64,000 bases of DNA from Whitmania pigra (taxonomy: Eukaryota; Annelida; Clitellata; Hirudinida; Haemopidae), in assembly GCA_021613335.1 (NCBI GenBank), contig JAJTWR010000159.1:248001-312000 (forward strand), read 5' to 3'. The notes beneath the pieces were generated by a model. The model saw nothing but the letters and a program-made list of their open reading frames with translations, made no database searches and was not told the origin of the DNA. The position numbers were made by a program, and so were the translations under genes. Positions 13,001 to 23,835 of the stretch are shown one piece after another. The stretch's first letter is position 1, and each line of letters begins with the position of its first letter.

Positions 13001-15824
13001 GCATTTTATGTAGGTACTAATGACGGACAGAAAGCCTGGGTTGAAGCACCGCACGAAAATTACACAAAAGGCATCAGTGTCCATCAGGCTGACATTTCAG
13101 GCAAGATTTTTAATCATTTATTGTGGTTATTCTAACAATTTATCATTTATAAATTATCATTAAGGAATTGGAAAACTCAGCTTGTGGGAGTTTTCAGGCT
13201 TCGAGCCATATTTCGCTTATTACGACTTCTTCATGGGCGATCCTAGTTGCATACACATCATAACTTTCAGTCTTTTGAACGATCTCAAGGTCATAAAGAA
13301 TCAGCTGTTCTTTTGGCTGAACTTCATTCGAACCAGGATTGCACTCCACGTTCCCATCGGTAAGTGCTTTATAATTTCACAAAAAATAATTTTTTATATT
13401 TATTATAAGAGAAAAAACAACAGATCATTTTTTGAAATATTTGTTATAATTTGTCTTTCAAACCCTTTATGACAAATATATCCAAAGAATCTTCTAAATA
13501 TTTATAAAGTTTCTCGAGAAAATGTTATTTAAAAAAATAAAGCGAATATCAATTTTATGTTTATTTTTAAGGAGCTGGAGGGACACAACTGTGGTCACCT
13601 CATGTTGTTTTTGTGGCCACACATGCCTGTGAAGAAACTTGCTCGAAAGATAATGAAGGCAATTTTGTTATGAGGGGTTGGGAGGAGGTTTTGGTAGAAA
13701 TAAAAGAAAAATTTGAACTCGATCTAATAGTTCTACCCAATCTCCATGTGTTGAATGCACATGAAGTTAACAGTGCCGGCATGAAGACATTAAAATCTAC
13801 GATTCTGAAATTAAAAGAATTTCTTACCGATGTAAGTCATTTTAAGAACCTCATGCTTCAACAATAAAACCTCTTTTTAAAATAATTTATTATCTAGAAT
13901 GTCGTACATTAATTAAGATTTAAGTATATTTAGGAATCAAACAAAGCGTGGTGAAAATGATAATTTGTATTAAAATGCTACTGATGGAATACAAAATAAT
14001 TTAACTTTATAAATTACTCAGTACAATGGCAAAAGTATGGGACTTCTGGATCAAGTCGTACGTGAATTGCCCAGCTGGAAAAAAAAATTAAAATGCTATC
14101 CAGTTGTTACCTGGTCCAACTTTGTCAAGTATATTAGGAGGAAAATAAATCCCCTCATTTTAGAAGAACACGCCATTGACTTAGTAAATGAGATGCAGAT
14201 TATTGGAGAAGTAATTTCATACATTCCTACTTATTTTATGAATAGGTTTATTTTTATTTTATTTTATTAATTCTAATTTATTTAAATCAATTCACCACGT
14301 TTTAGGTAGTTTACTTGCCAAAATTCAATGATCAAGAGGACCTGATTGTTCTGAATCCAAGATGGCTGGCCACCGACATTCTTGGCAGGATGTTGTCCTT
14401 TGAAACTATTCAATCCTCATCAATCAGTGGACAATTTTCGCTTGATCAGTTGAGTCTGATGTTTCCAGACTATGATTCTTTGGATTTGAAAAGCATCTTG
14501 CATCGTTTGGATTTCTGTCTCGAGTTCCAATGCTCCGATGGGCAAACGTCGTACCATTTTCCAGCGTTGGATTTTTCTCCGAGTCCACAAGATGTTTGGG
14601 AAGGTAGGTCAATTATATAACGATCAGAAACCCCAGTATATGAAATACCAGAGTTAGACACAAGTTTCAACGATTCAGGTGACATTCAGCTTGAAGTTTG
14701 GCAAGGAATCAGAATAAGCTACACGCGCGAAAGAGATTATAGCGACCAAATGAATATTATATACCCGCGGATTGCCATAGTTATGAAAAGAGCATTAAAT
14801 GACACTAAAAACTGTCCATCAAACGTGAAGAGGGTGACTCAATGGGCGACTGGTATGAAGATTGAAGCAGACGACTTTGTCACTGTCGTGGTGCTGTCTC
14901 AGCATGATATTGACATAATCACCAGGTCTGATCCCTTCTTAGGTCTGCATGATCAATTTAATTTTTAATGTCTTGCCTTTTTCAGAGGGAAGAAATCGAA
15001 AGGAAAATCCATGTTTTATTTTTCTGATTATTGTTTCGACATAATTATGAGTAAAATAATGCAAGTTTGTCCTGGATTATCGGTTCAGAGGTCTGCAATT
15101 AGCACAACTGATTTACAAAAAAATCCTAAGTTTAACCTATCGAGTGAGGAGAATGGCTATTATCATGTGAGGGTTTATGATGCAAGAGAAATTTTAGATG
15201 CACGGCTGAATCATCGTGAATCCGTTAAAAAAGATTCGGTGGAGCATATTGATGGATTAATCGAATCTGCAATTGAATGTAACAACGAAGAATCGTTAAT
15301 TGATTTGATTGCTTTCGGTAGTAAGGAAGTCTTGTCATTAATTACTTTCGGAACTGATATACATATTTCAGTGCTTCCAATTCATGCAAGGTAAGAATTG
15401 TACAACTTTTAATTCCTTTTCGATGGCAATGTTTATATAGAAGTTAAATTAAAGAACAATTTAATCTCAAAAAAGGTTTGCCTTGGCACATCTCCTAGAC
15501 GCAGGCCCTATTAATGACATAGAAAAGAATACTGATGAAAATGTTAAATGGGGATGGAAAGAATTGGCTAAAACACTCCAAGCATCAAATTTGAAAGTGC
15601 AAAATTTGATGGAACCGACAAGAAAAGGTGGAATTTCGGACCAGGAATCTACAAGCAAAACAGATGAAGTTTTAGCTGCTTGGTCTTATCAGGAGGATGC
15701 GACGATAGGCAATTTGGCCTTAGCACTTCAACAGATATCGCGCCCGGATGCCAAAGCAGTTCTGCTACAACTATCACCTTTGTTCCTACGCTCTGAATTA
15801 TTGGTTTCAAACAAAATCATGTAA
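10092..15824 (+). CDS. ankyrin-Roc-COR-death domain protein, DAPK1-like without kinase
   Basis: Homologue of the non-kinase part of death-associated protein kinase 1; 17 exons, 1032 aa. Exons: 10092-10259, 10382-10513, 10789-10887, 10963-11064, 11150-11248, 11710-11808, 11871-11969, 12450-12527, 12721-12913, 13014-13100, 13165-13359, 13572-13831, 14022-14210, 14306-14603, 14679-14925, 14986-15390, 15476-15824. About seven ankyrin repeats (residues 55-292), each on its own phase-0 exon, mostly 99 nt. Then a Roc GTPase-like domain: P-loop GNKQSGKT (about 321-328), LWEFSG, and VATHAC where DAPK1 has THAD, so the base-recognition Asp is replaced. COR region with LPSWKKK, LNPRWLATDILGRMLS. The C-terminal death domain carries WGWKELAKTL and DEVLAAW. 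Intron 10 has a GC donor (CAG|GCAAGA). The acceptor of exon 2 is less certain. Likely a scaffold in stress or death signalling (inference). Confidence 0.93.
12078..12136 (+). repeat. retroposon 3' tail, copy 1
   Basis: Segment in an intron of the ROCO gene containing TCTCAGTTATGCAACGGAC and ending in an (AAAT)n run. Related copies occur near 30298-30345 (+) and 62680-62730 (-). The shared end and simple tail suggest the 3' terminus of a retroposon family. Confidence 0.6.
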
Positions 15825-17366
15825 TATATGTCTTAGCTTTAGACTGCAATGATTAATGGCTTTGAGTATTTTAAATAGATTTCTATGACTTGTTCCTCTG
15901 AATATAAGGTAACCCACGAAGAAGTTTCAGTTTCCTGAAATTTTGATAAAACATTTTAACATTTTGGATAATTTTATTCAAGGAGACTTTCAAGAAAGGT
16001 TTGAAATTGAAAATTTGAAAATAGTAGGAAAGCAGCCTCACTGCACACATAGGTTTAAAAATACTTAAAACTCTAATGATTCGGAGTCTTAAATGTACCA
16101 TGTTGATAATGATTATTTTAATGCGAACTTGATTATTAATATTCAAGACCACTTCAAGACGGAGACAACTTTTTAGCATATAATCCGACTGGACCATTCG
16201 TTCGATACTGAGGGAGCTGGAATTTGCTTTGGGAATCCCGCTGCCCTTAAGCAGCTTTTAAATTAGAACTGGACCTGCCATTCCAATCCATTCATCAAAA
16301 AATTACGCATGAAGCAGTGCTGGATTTAAGCTTGATCGGGATGGGCCACTTATTATTGGCCACAGAGGCCATTAAAAACTCTAGTAAATCTGGCGCTGGC
16401 GTGAAGCTTCAACCTTAGCTAGAAATTCGAATAGTAGCTTATTTTGGAATAACATTAATCATTAATGTAATGTTATCAAGAGGCTTACCCAGCAAGCAAA
16501 AAAGGTCCGTATCTGGAATTCTCAGGCGGGCCAACTGTTTGAGGGCCGCTATGAAATGCGCCACATGGCGTGTAACGCATGACCAGCATCTAGCAGGGTC
16601 TTACCGCCAGCAGCGGTCAATATCTCTAAGAGGGTTTGCTGCCGGCAGTGGCCCACATCTGGCTATGTCTTTGCCGTCAGAGGAGGCTATGCGATGGTCC
16701 AAATGTGGTTTTCTCAACTCCCCACACCTTTGCCACGTGTTCCCACGACCCTGATTTTTATGTTATAGCACAATCAAATTTAGATATTTATTAAACATCA
16801 AACAAACAACAAATCTAAAAGTTCCAGATTGGTTTTAACAATCATGTCTTCATTCTTGTCCTTCTGTCCCCAGCTTGCCTAATCCAACTCCTTATCTTCT
16901 CCTCAATCTTTTCTGTTTAGGATTCGATTCCACTTTTTAGAATTGAATCTGTGTAAACAAGTTATATCTGTAATGCAATTATTTATTCTAGTAAAATTCT
17001 GATGAGACTTATCACACACAACTTTCAGCAACATTGATGATTTATTATAATTGCCAAACATTTATGGGATAACAAATAGTAATCTAAGCAGCAATACTTA
17101 TTTTATTTCAGAAACATTAGAAAAAATACCAAACCATATTTAGCAATACTTCAAATATTCAATAGGTCTTCGTTTGAATTTAAATTTGTTTTTAAAATAG
17201 CGGTAAACACAAATTGAAAATACGATTTGGTATCTTTGTTGGGATTTTTAAAGATTGTTGATCTGTTATTTCAGGCGAGGCTTTGGTTCAACAGTCCAAA
17301 GGCTACATTAAATGAACCATATTGGATTAATATCTACATTAAAACAGTGAATTCACGATCTTCATA
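15825..17366. other. intergenic with GC-rich repeat-like block
   Basis: 3' flank of the ROCO gene and 5' flank of MAD2L1BP. The block 16200-16760 is clearly richer in GC than its surroundings and contains repeated-looking CCGCCAGCAGCGG / GCCGGCAGTGGCCC and GGCTATG motifs. I read it as an unclassified repeat; its 94-aa open frame (16470-16754) has no recognisable domain. The remainder is AT-rich with nothing recognised. Confidence 0.45.
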
Positions 17367-18787
17367 ATGAATGTCAAAACCTTAGATGTCGAATTGGATG
17401 GTATTCCAGGTTTGTCTGCCAGAGCTGATATCGTTAAATCTTTCTTGAAGTTCATTGTTTTTGAAAGAGGTTTAGTGCCTACTCATTTTGACACTCTGAT
17501 ACGAACTGGTTTACAGGTTAGTTAACGTAAAGACAACTGTTAATGACAAAATACGGGATAATTTGTCACACACGCATGTTATCAGATTGATGGTCAGTCA
17601 AGAATACAAAGACAAAAGAGTTGTTTTATTGACTCTATGGTGAAGATGTTGAAATGTGTGGAAATGACTTTTCAGTATCCCGTTGAACAAGTCCTTATTC
17701 TGCTAGGAGGAAACATTGTTTGCCCACATGACAGTTACAAAATAACATTTCCACCAACATCCGAAGCACACCTAGCAGAGGTAAAATTCAAAGTGATGGT
17801 TGCGTAAATCTTGAGAACATGTGTCATTGTCATGTCATGTTGACATAAGTTTATGTTGTGCACTTCACAAGTTGATTGAGCCACTTAAACAATATGTAAC
17901 ATCTCCAATCATCTTCTCATAATTGAAATGCATGACAAAGTAAACTTAATGCTGATTATTATTAATTAATTGGCATTTGACTCCTCAGTCATCCCCAAGG
18001 AAATATGTTGCAAAAGTGATGAAGGCCCTGGTAACCTGGGACGAGCTGCCAACATCACCACTTCCTACATCCACAAATGTGCATCTATTTTTTCTTTTGC
18101 CCAGAAGCTCAGACCTACAAGAAGATTTCATCCTCCCAAATTTATCATTCCAGGTTTAAGATGCCACATTTTTATCATTTAAAATTGTGGTGTGTACTGA
18201 GATATTATTTCATGATTTTTATTATAATATCTTACAATAATTTTAATATATTATCTCTGCAACATTTTTACCAAGACATTTAACAAGTTTCTCATGTTAT
18301 TTTCTCAAATATGCAATTAGTCTACTGAGCTAAAACGGACACCTAAAGGATTCTATAAACTTGCCAGTCTTACAAAAGATGATTCACCATTACAATGTAC
18401 CTCAACGTAGGAATCATTACTAATCTTACTGAACTTCCAAAGAGATTTATGCATGCATTTGAGAGACACATTTATTTTATAGCATGTTATATTTTCATAA
18501 ATTCTTGTGAACTTTGCAAAATTATTATCCAGGCGCCCCAATCAGGTCTTCAATTTCACGTTCATTGTTCGTCAAGAAGATTTGAAGAGTTAAATTCAGG
18601 ATTAAGTTCATCAATGACAAGTAACATTTCAGGTTTTGAGCCATTTAATTCTTCCACTTGCAGTATTGGTGAAGAAATCCCAGGGTATGCATCAAACACC
18701 CTGGAGGTTGAAAGTGATGACTTAATTTGGTTCAAATCGCCTAATGTTTTAAAAGGATACAAGGAGCCAATGCAGTCAGTTTTCTGA
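17367..18787 (+). CDS. MAD2L1BP: MAD2L1-binding protein (p31comet)
   Basis: Homologue of p31comet, the HORMA-like adaptor that binds closed MAD2 and, with the TRIP13 ATPase, switches off the spindle assembly checkpoint. Five exons give 275 aa (human 274): 17367-17516, 17586-17780, 17989-18153, 18321-18396, 18546-18787. Diagnostic segments: EQVLILLGGNIVCP in exon 2, matching the family's LILLGGN, and near the C-terminus DDLIWFKSPNVLKGYKEP, matching the family's YIWFQAP-FKGF end. This C-terminal segment mimics the MAD2 safety-belt region in the known fold. The exon 5 acceptor was fixed by phase: the first AG at 18532 leads to a stop, the second (ATCAG) keeps the frame. The 3' end is convergent with SAYSD1. 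Confidence 0.93.
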
Positions 18788-18870
18788 CGCAATTGAATAT
18801 CATTTGTAACTAACATTTCATTGGACATTGCTTTTATTTATGAAACTGTAACAATTTAAATATTTTATCA

Positions 18871-18876
18871 AATAAA
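18871..18876 (+). terminator. polyadenylation signal of MAD2L1BP
   Basis: AATAAA 84 bp past the MAD2L1BP stop codon, within the 425-bp convergent spacer shared with SAYSD1. Nothing else is recognised in that spacer. Confidence 0.6.
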
Positions 18877-19212
18877 ATGTTTTTATTAGAATCATTGAAT
18901 AAAGCAGTATCTAGTGCCTCAGTCCTCATCTCAAAAAACCATTCAACACATAGCAAATTAGATTTTTTTTTATTTATTTGTTTGTCAGAACAAATAATTT
19001 TGTTAATTTATAAATGCTTTTAAGTTGGATATTGTATTTTTGCAAATTTGAATTGGCTTGTCTGGAATAATGATATGAATTTTTGTCACCTTTAAGATCA
19101 AGTTCATGATGAACACTTTGCAACAGTCTTTAAAATGTCACATTATTTTCAATAGTGTTTCCAATACAGATCCAATTTTTAAAAGAAATCTCTATTAGGA
19201 ATGTTAATACTG

Positions 19213-20084
19213 TCAGAACAAAGATCCATAGACCAACTGCTTCTCCAAATCTTCAGCTGTTAGAGTTCCTTTGATTCTTTCACAATTTTTGTTAAATACA
19301 GAATAAGCGCTTGGCTCCCCATCTAACTTTTTCCTTGTGCCAGTATTCAAATACATTAAAAGTATTGCAGAGGCAACAAGAAATACAAGTCCAAACTCTG
19401 CCAATATCGAAAGTGACCAAAATGACAACCAAATTACAACTTTTATGGCAACCAGACACCTTGGTGAATGCTGGTCCAAATAGCAGTACAATCTTGAAGA
19501 ATGTATGAAGTCGTTCAACATGCAGAAAGGTGTTGAGGCATATGTAACAACGGCAGATAAGATATGTAAAACATCACTCAATTTTGTTTTCTTAGGTTTT
19601 GCCACAGTTGTATCCAATGAAATTTCATTTGGAGCCATTCTGGAATTTTCCTTTGCAAATAATAACATCTATGTATTAACAAAGTCAAAATAAATTCATT
19701 AACGACCTTCTTAAGGATTGCTCTGCTAAAAAGAAAATCGTGGTCCTACATAATGCTCTCGATCAATTTGCATATAATCAAATCCAAGCGCCCTCGAACC
19801 AAACTGCAGAAGCATGGCTAGGGGTTTCTGCGTCCCTAACATTAACAATTTATGTTGATCTGGACACACTGGCCTCCCCCTCTAGCTGCGTCACCGCCTC
19901 AAATAATAGGAATTGCAAATTATTTAGTTGAGTGTGATTAACTGTCTTAAGCAACTAATGTTGACAAACTTATAAAAAGTGTCACATCTAAAAACAATTA
20001 TATCACACATACATTTGAAATTACAAAAATTACCTCTGATTTACCATCGCGATATTTTTTTAACTTAACTTCTAGAGGTATCAT
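19213..20084 (-). CDS. SAYSD1: SAYSvFN domain-containing protein 1
   Basis: Small membrane protein of the SAYSD1 family, in mammals linked to ER quality control of UFMylated ribosomes. Two exons: 20034-20084 (17 codons, charged start like the family's LAEFR helix) and 19213-19650; total 162 aa (human 183). The acceptor at 19651-19652 (TTTGCAAAG) keeps phase 0; the nearby CCAG just before ATGGCT would break the frame. The second exon has a membrane segment (residues about 85-110, LSILAEFGLVFLVASAILLM) followed by GTRKK and the family-defining SAYSVFN, then the conserved IKGTLTAEDLEKQL. Head-to-head with the IQCC-like gene. Confidence 0.92.
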
Positions 20085-20471
20085 CTTGTTTACAGTGTGC
20101 TTACACGGACAGCAATCACATTTTATATAGCTAACTCATGTTGAAAGATTTAAATCCAGAAATATAAGTTTTTTTTAATAAGTATTAAAATATCAAATTT
20201 CATGTTTATTAGTAATATAGTTTCGTTATTTGTGTGATTAATAAATATTTGCAAAATTACATTTCCACACAATGTGAGAATCACGTAATTTTATCAAACC
20301 TGACATTTACCATCATTTGGAGAAGTTAAAGAATAACATTCAGATACTTTGATGTCTTTATTTTTGTTTAGGATTAGTTGGATGCCAGTGCGACGCGTGT
20401 AATTTGACAAGCTGTTTTTTAACCAATAAGATTTAATGTTTATTATGAATTAACATAATTTCAAAAGTGAT
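20085..20471. promoter_or_regulatory. divergent promoter region, SAYSD1 / IQCC-like
   Basis: 387 bp between diverging start codons. No named element is recognised; a shared promoter is inferred only from spacing and orientation. Confidence 0.5.
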
Positions 20472-22173
20472 ATGGAGTCTAATAATCAAACTAAAAGCAT
20501 GCATGATGCTTCATGCACAATCCAGGCATGGTCTTTTTTACTCATTCCCAGTTGATCAGGGAGTTATTTAACCCCATACAAGTGGTGTTCACCCCCTAAG
20601 TTTTGAGGGCACTCCTAAATTGGGAGCTGTTTGTAAGCAACCCCGAAACTAAATTACAATTATTGCTTATTCAGAGCATTGACTGATACTTTTGCTTATG
20701 TGTCGAATTTTTAAAAGGATGACGAATACAGGGAATTTTAAGTATCAGGATTCAATAAAAAACTAGATTATAAATAACCTTGATGCGTAAGAATAAAGAA
20801 GTGAACGAAAGAAATATTATGATGGGGTTGAATGAGCAAGAAGGCCCGAATGCATTCCTTAGTTTGAACTCAACCTGTGGATGATAATGATGTTTTTAAT
20901 GAGTGTTCCAAAACACTATATTATTTGTGGTCACTTGGAGTCATAAAGCGTTTTGGTTTCTTTTTTCCTTAAGAAAAATATAAAGTGGTTGTGGCACTGT
21001 TACTGATGGTTACCACCCCTCCCCATTTGCCAAGTAATGTATAACTCCCTGGAGTTGATCAAGACCAATTTAACCAAAATACTATTATGAACTTTACATT
21101 TGTTTAATAGGCAGCATGGAAGGGTTATAAGGAGAGAAAAATTCTAGAAGATGTAGTAGAAGAATTCCAGGAAACCTTTAAACAAATTGAGGGGAAAGAA
21201 TTACCAAAGGAGGATGATTCAAAGATAGGCAGATATTTGAAGCTGTTCAAAAGTAATGTATCAATCCTAATTTAGAAAACACATCATTACTGTAATCGAA
21301 ACCATACTGAGAGTAGTTCAGTTATTAGCAAATTGAAGCATCAAATGGCTAAGGGCCATTGATAATTATAGAAAAAGAAATATAGTTAACTAGACAATTG
21401 CACACAACAGCTGAACACAAGTTAATGCAAATTCACGGAGAGCAAATTTTGTCTGTTTTACAAAACTACTTCATGACCCTAATTTCCAGAAGTAGCTTTT
21501 CATGAAGTAGATTTGGGGTTATGGATATGGCCATGGGTATAGCTTTAGGGATAGGGTTAAGGATAGAGTTAGTTTGTCAAAATTTGCTGCCTCTGAGTTA
21601 GATTTTGCCCATCACTTGGCTAACAATCACCTAAAAATAGTTTTTATGTATTATTCTTAGAAAAATTGCTGTTCAAGTTTGTCATGAGTTTACATGAAAA
21701 GTTGAATTCATTTAAAATATCAGTTCACCATTTGAGATTAATCAAACTTACTCTTGCATTTATCTCAAAATAAATAACTAGATAAAATGTGGATGACATA
21801 TTCAAGATACATTAATTTATACAAGGCTGCGAAACAAAAATTTTGGGTCCCTAGGCACAGTCTTTTTCAGAAGTCCTGTTTGCATGCCCAAATGCAATAA
21901 TTTGTTTTCAATTTTGTTAAGTGTTAGAGTTTTTATTCTTTGTTAAAGGAGAAAATTCAGATGAAAATGTAGGATGGATGAGGCATAACGAAATATTTGA
22001 ACTGCTCTGGGTTCAACAGGCCATCAGAGAAAGAAAGCACGTAAGGATTTATCTTGAAAATCATAAATTCTGATTTTTTTGAATATAAACTTGGCAGAAA
22101 ATTTTCAAAGCTCCTGTTGCTGAGATTTATTTTCATTATTTCATAGCATGCAGAAAATCTATGGGTTACATAA
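20472..22173 (+). CDS. IQCC: IQ motif-containing protein, IQCC-like
   Basis: Short IQ-motif (calmodulin-binding type) protein, 104 aa in four exons: 20472-20525, 21111-21252, 21949-22040, 22147-22173. The IQ motif spans the first junction: exon 1 ends in CTIQ and exon 2 begins AAWKGYKERK, giving IQ-x4-GY-x2-RK. Exon 3 carries FELLWVQQAIRERK, the second conserved block of IQCC (ELLWLQQAI). Intron 1 appears to use a GC donor (CAG|GCATGG); no GT donor nearby keeps the phase. Intron 1 also holds a hAT MITE. The protein is far shorter than human IQCC (over 450 aa) but has both conserved blocks. A different reading frame of the last exon runs on for 73 codons, but phase from exon 3 leads to the early TAA. 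Confidence 0.75.
20557..21051. mobile_element. hAT-type MITE in IQCC-like intron 1
   Basis: Begins CAGGGAGTTAT and ends ATAACTCCCTG, perfect 11-bp terminal inverted repeats with the CAG...CTG ends typical of hAT. Flanks are cAGTTGAT (20549-20556) and gAGTTGAT (21052-21059), an 8-bp target-site duplication with one mismatch. The 495-bp interior has no transposase, so this is a non-autonomous element. Confidence 0.8.
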
Positions 22174-22530
22174 TGCGTTAGTTACAAAAGATATTGATTT
22201 ATCTGCTTTGTATAGAGGACATCGATTTGATGGAATCCTCGAGATCCGACGAATTGCAAAGAAATATAAATCCGGGAATTCCGGAGGCGGACTATTTGGG
22301 CACATCGTTTTTTTTATTTTGCAGTTTCTCAAAAAAGCCAGAAAGATAAGGTCAGACAGCTCGTAATTTGTGGCATATACGTTTTTTTTTAAATGAGTTA
22401 AAGTGCCAAATTATTTTTTTATATCAGTTAACTTTTAGTTCGATTATTTGTATCTACGATATCTGTTTGCTCGATATTCTGTTAAATCTACCTTAAATCT
22501 ACAACGATCAAATTGATTTGTTGCTTTGCG
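22174..22530. other. spacer between IQCC-like and PIGU
   Basis: 357 bp on the shared plus strand, containing the 3' UTR of the IQCC-like gene and the PIGU promoter. No motif is recognised. Confidence 0.5.
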
Positions 22531-23835
22531 ATGGAGTTTAGTGTTTATTTTATTTTGCTTGTTGGAATAGTCCTTCGCTTGATGCTTTTCGACACAGACG
22601 TGTCCCAATGGCTTACTCAGCGAAATGAAATTTCTACACCACTGACTTCCTGGCTACGTTTGATAGAGGGACTAAAGCTCTTGAGGACAGGGATTTCTCC
22701 GTACGATGGTGATGTTTACCATGAGATGCCACTAGTACTAGCCTTCTGGAATGAAGCCGACCGTCTTTTGGGTTCAGCGTGCAAATATTTGTTTGTTGCG
22801 ATGGACGTCGCCGTTGCAATTCTGTTATATTCTATGTCCACTAGCTATGCTACTTATTATTTAAACAAGCAAGCTAAGGAATCAAACTGTTATCATCCAT
22901 CTTCAAAAAAAATGATTTTAAACACAGACTATTTGAAGTCAAGTAGAATTTATGTATTATCAGCTTTCATGTTAAATCCACTTGCTGTTGCATCATGTGT
23001 GGCTAAAAGTACAGGATTACTGAACAACTTATTCATTGTGTTGAGTTTGTTTAGTGCTATTAGAGGAAATAGATTTGGTGTTTCAATTTTTACTGGTATT
23101 TCTACATATTTGTCCCTCTATCCATTTGTTCTAATAATTCCATTTGCTCTGCTTCTTGCTCAAAAAGATGCCGGAAAGCAAAAGGAATTTTACATCACAT
23201 CGTGTCTGCAGACAATTATATGTTTCAGCACTTTCCTAGTGATGTTGATGTATGCTTCTTATTCGTTAGAAGGTAATTGGAATTTTTTAAGATCAACTTT
23301 AGGTTTTGTTCTTGGTGCACCTGACCACAGCCCAAATATTGGGATATTTTGGTACTTTTTCACAGAACTGTTCGATCATTTCAAGGTGTTCTTTCTGTGC
23401 GTGTTCCAGATTCATGTTTGCTTGTATGTATTTCCACTTTCTTGTCGTCTAAAGGAAGAACCATTCTTTGCTGCTTTCATATCATTGGCATTCATCTCAA
23501 TATTCAAATCTTACCCAGGCTATGGTGACACTACAATATGGGGGCCCATGGTGTTTCTTTGGTACCATAGCTTCAATTACATGAGGAACAGTTTTACATC
23601 TGTTGTAGCACTTGTTGCAGCAGTTGCACTGGGCCCTGTGTTTTGGCACTTATGGTTGTTTGCAGGTAGTGCAAATGCCAATTTTTATTTTGCATCCTCC
23701 CTCATTTTAACATCAGCTCAAGTTTTCATTGTTTTTGACGTTTTGTTTGCCTATCTGAAAAGAAGTTTTGAGCTGAAGGTGGGAACAAATCAATTGGATT
23801 CTGAAGGAAAACCAGTGAGATATCTCCTTGACTAA
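22531..23835 (+). CDS. PIGU: GPI transamidase subunit PIG-U, single exon
   Basis: 434-aa multi-spanning ER membrane protein, a subunit of the GPI transamidase complex that attaches GPI anchors to proteins (human PIGU is 435 aa, yeast Gab1/Cdc91). The whole reading frame is one uninterrupted exon, whereas nearly every other gene here is split. Landmarks: N-terminal hydrophobic helix, SPYDGDVYHE-PL matching SPYSG-VFHETPL, LNP-SCVAKST-NN, SLYPF, PNIGIFWYFFTELFDHF and VCVFQIHV-type ...LCVFQIHV, IFKSYPGYGD, and FWHLWLFAGSANANF. The Met at 22531 is chosen because MEFSVYFILL aligns with the family start; an in-frame upstream start at 22513 would add only six residues. No frameshift or stop, so it is a functional gene by appearance. 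Confidence 0.95.
   Translation: MEFSVYFILLVGIVLRLMLFDTDVSQWLTQRNEISTPLTSWLRLIEGLKLLRTGISPYDGDVYHEMPLVLAFWNEADRLLGSACKYLFVAMDVAVAILLYSMSTSYATYYLNKQAKESNCYHPSSKKMILNTDYLKSSRIYVLSAFMLNPLAVASCVAKSTGLLNNLFIVLSLFSAIRGNRFGVSIFTGISTYLSLYPFVLIIPFALLLAQKDAGKQKEFYITSCLQTIICFSTFLVMLMYASYSLEGNWNFLRSTLGFVLGAPDHSPNIGIFWYFFTELFDHFKVFFLCVFQIHVCLYVFPLSCRLKEEPFFAAFISLAFISIFKSYPGYGDTTIWGPMVFLWYHSFNYMRNSFTSVVALVAAVALGPVFWHLWLFAGSANANFYFASSLILTSAQVFIVFDVLFAYLKRSFELKVGTNQLDSEGKPVRYLLD

Noticed and set aside
22148..22366. 72-aa frame overlapping the last IQCC-like exon
   Set aside because: Out of phase with the preceding exon, which reads into an early stop; no similarity to the IQCC family in that frame.
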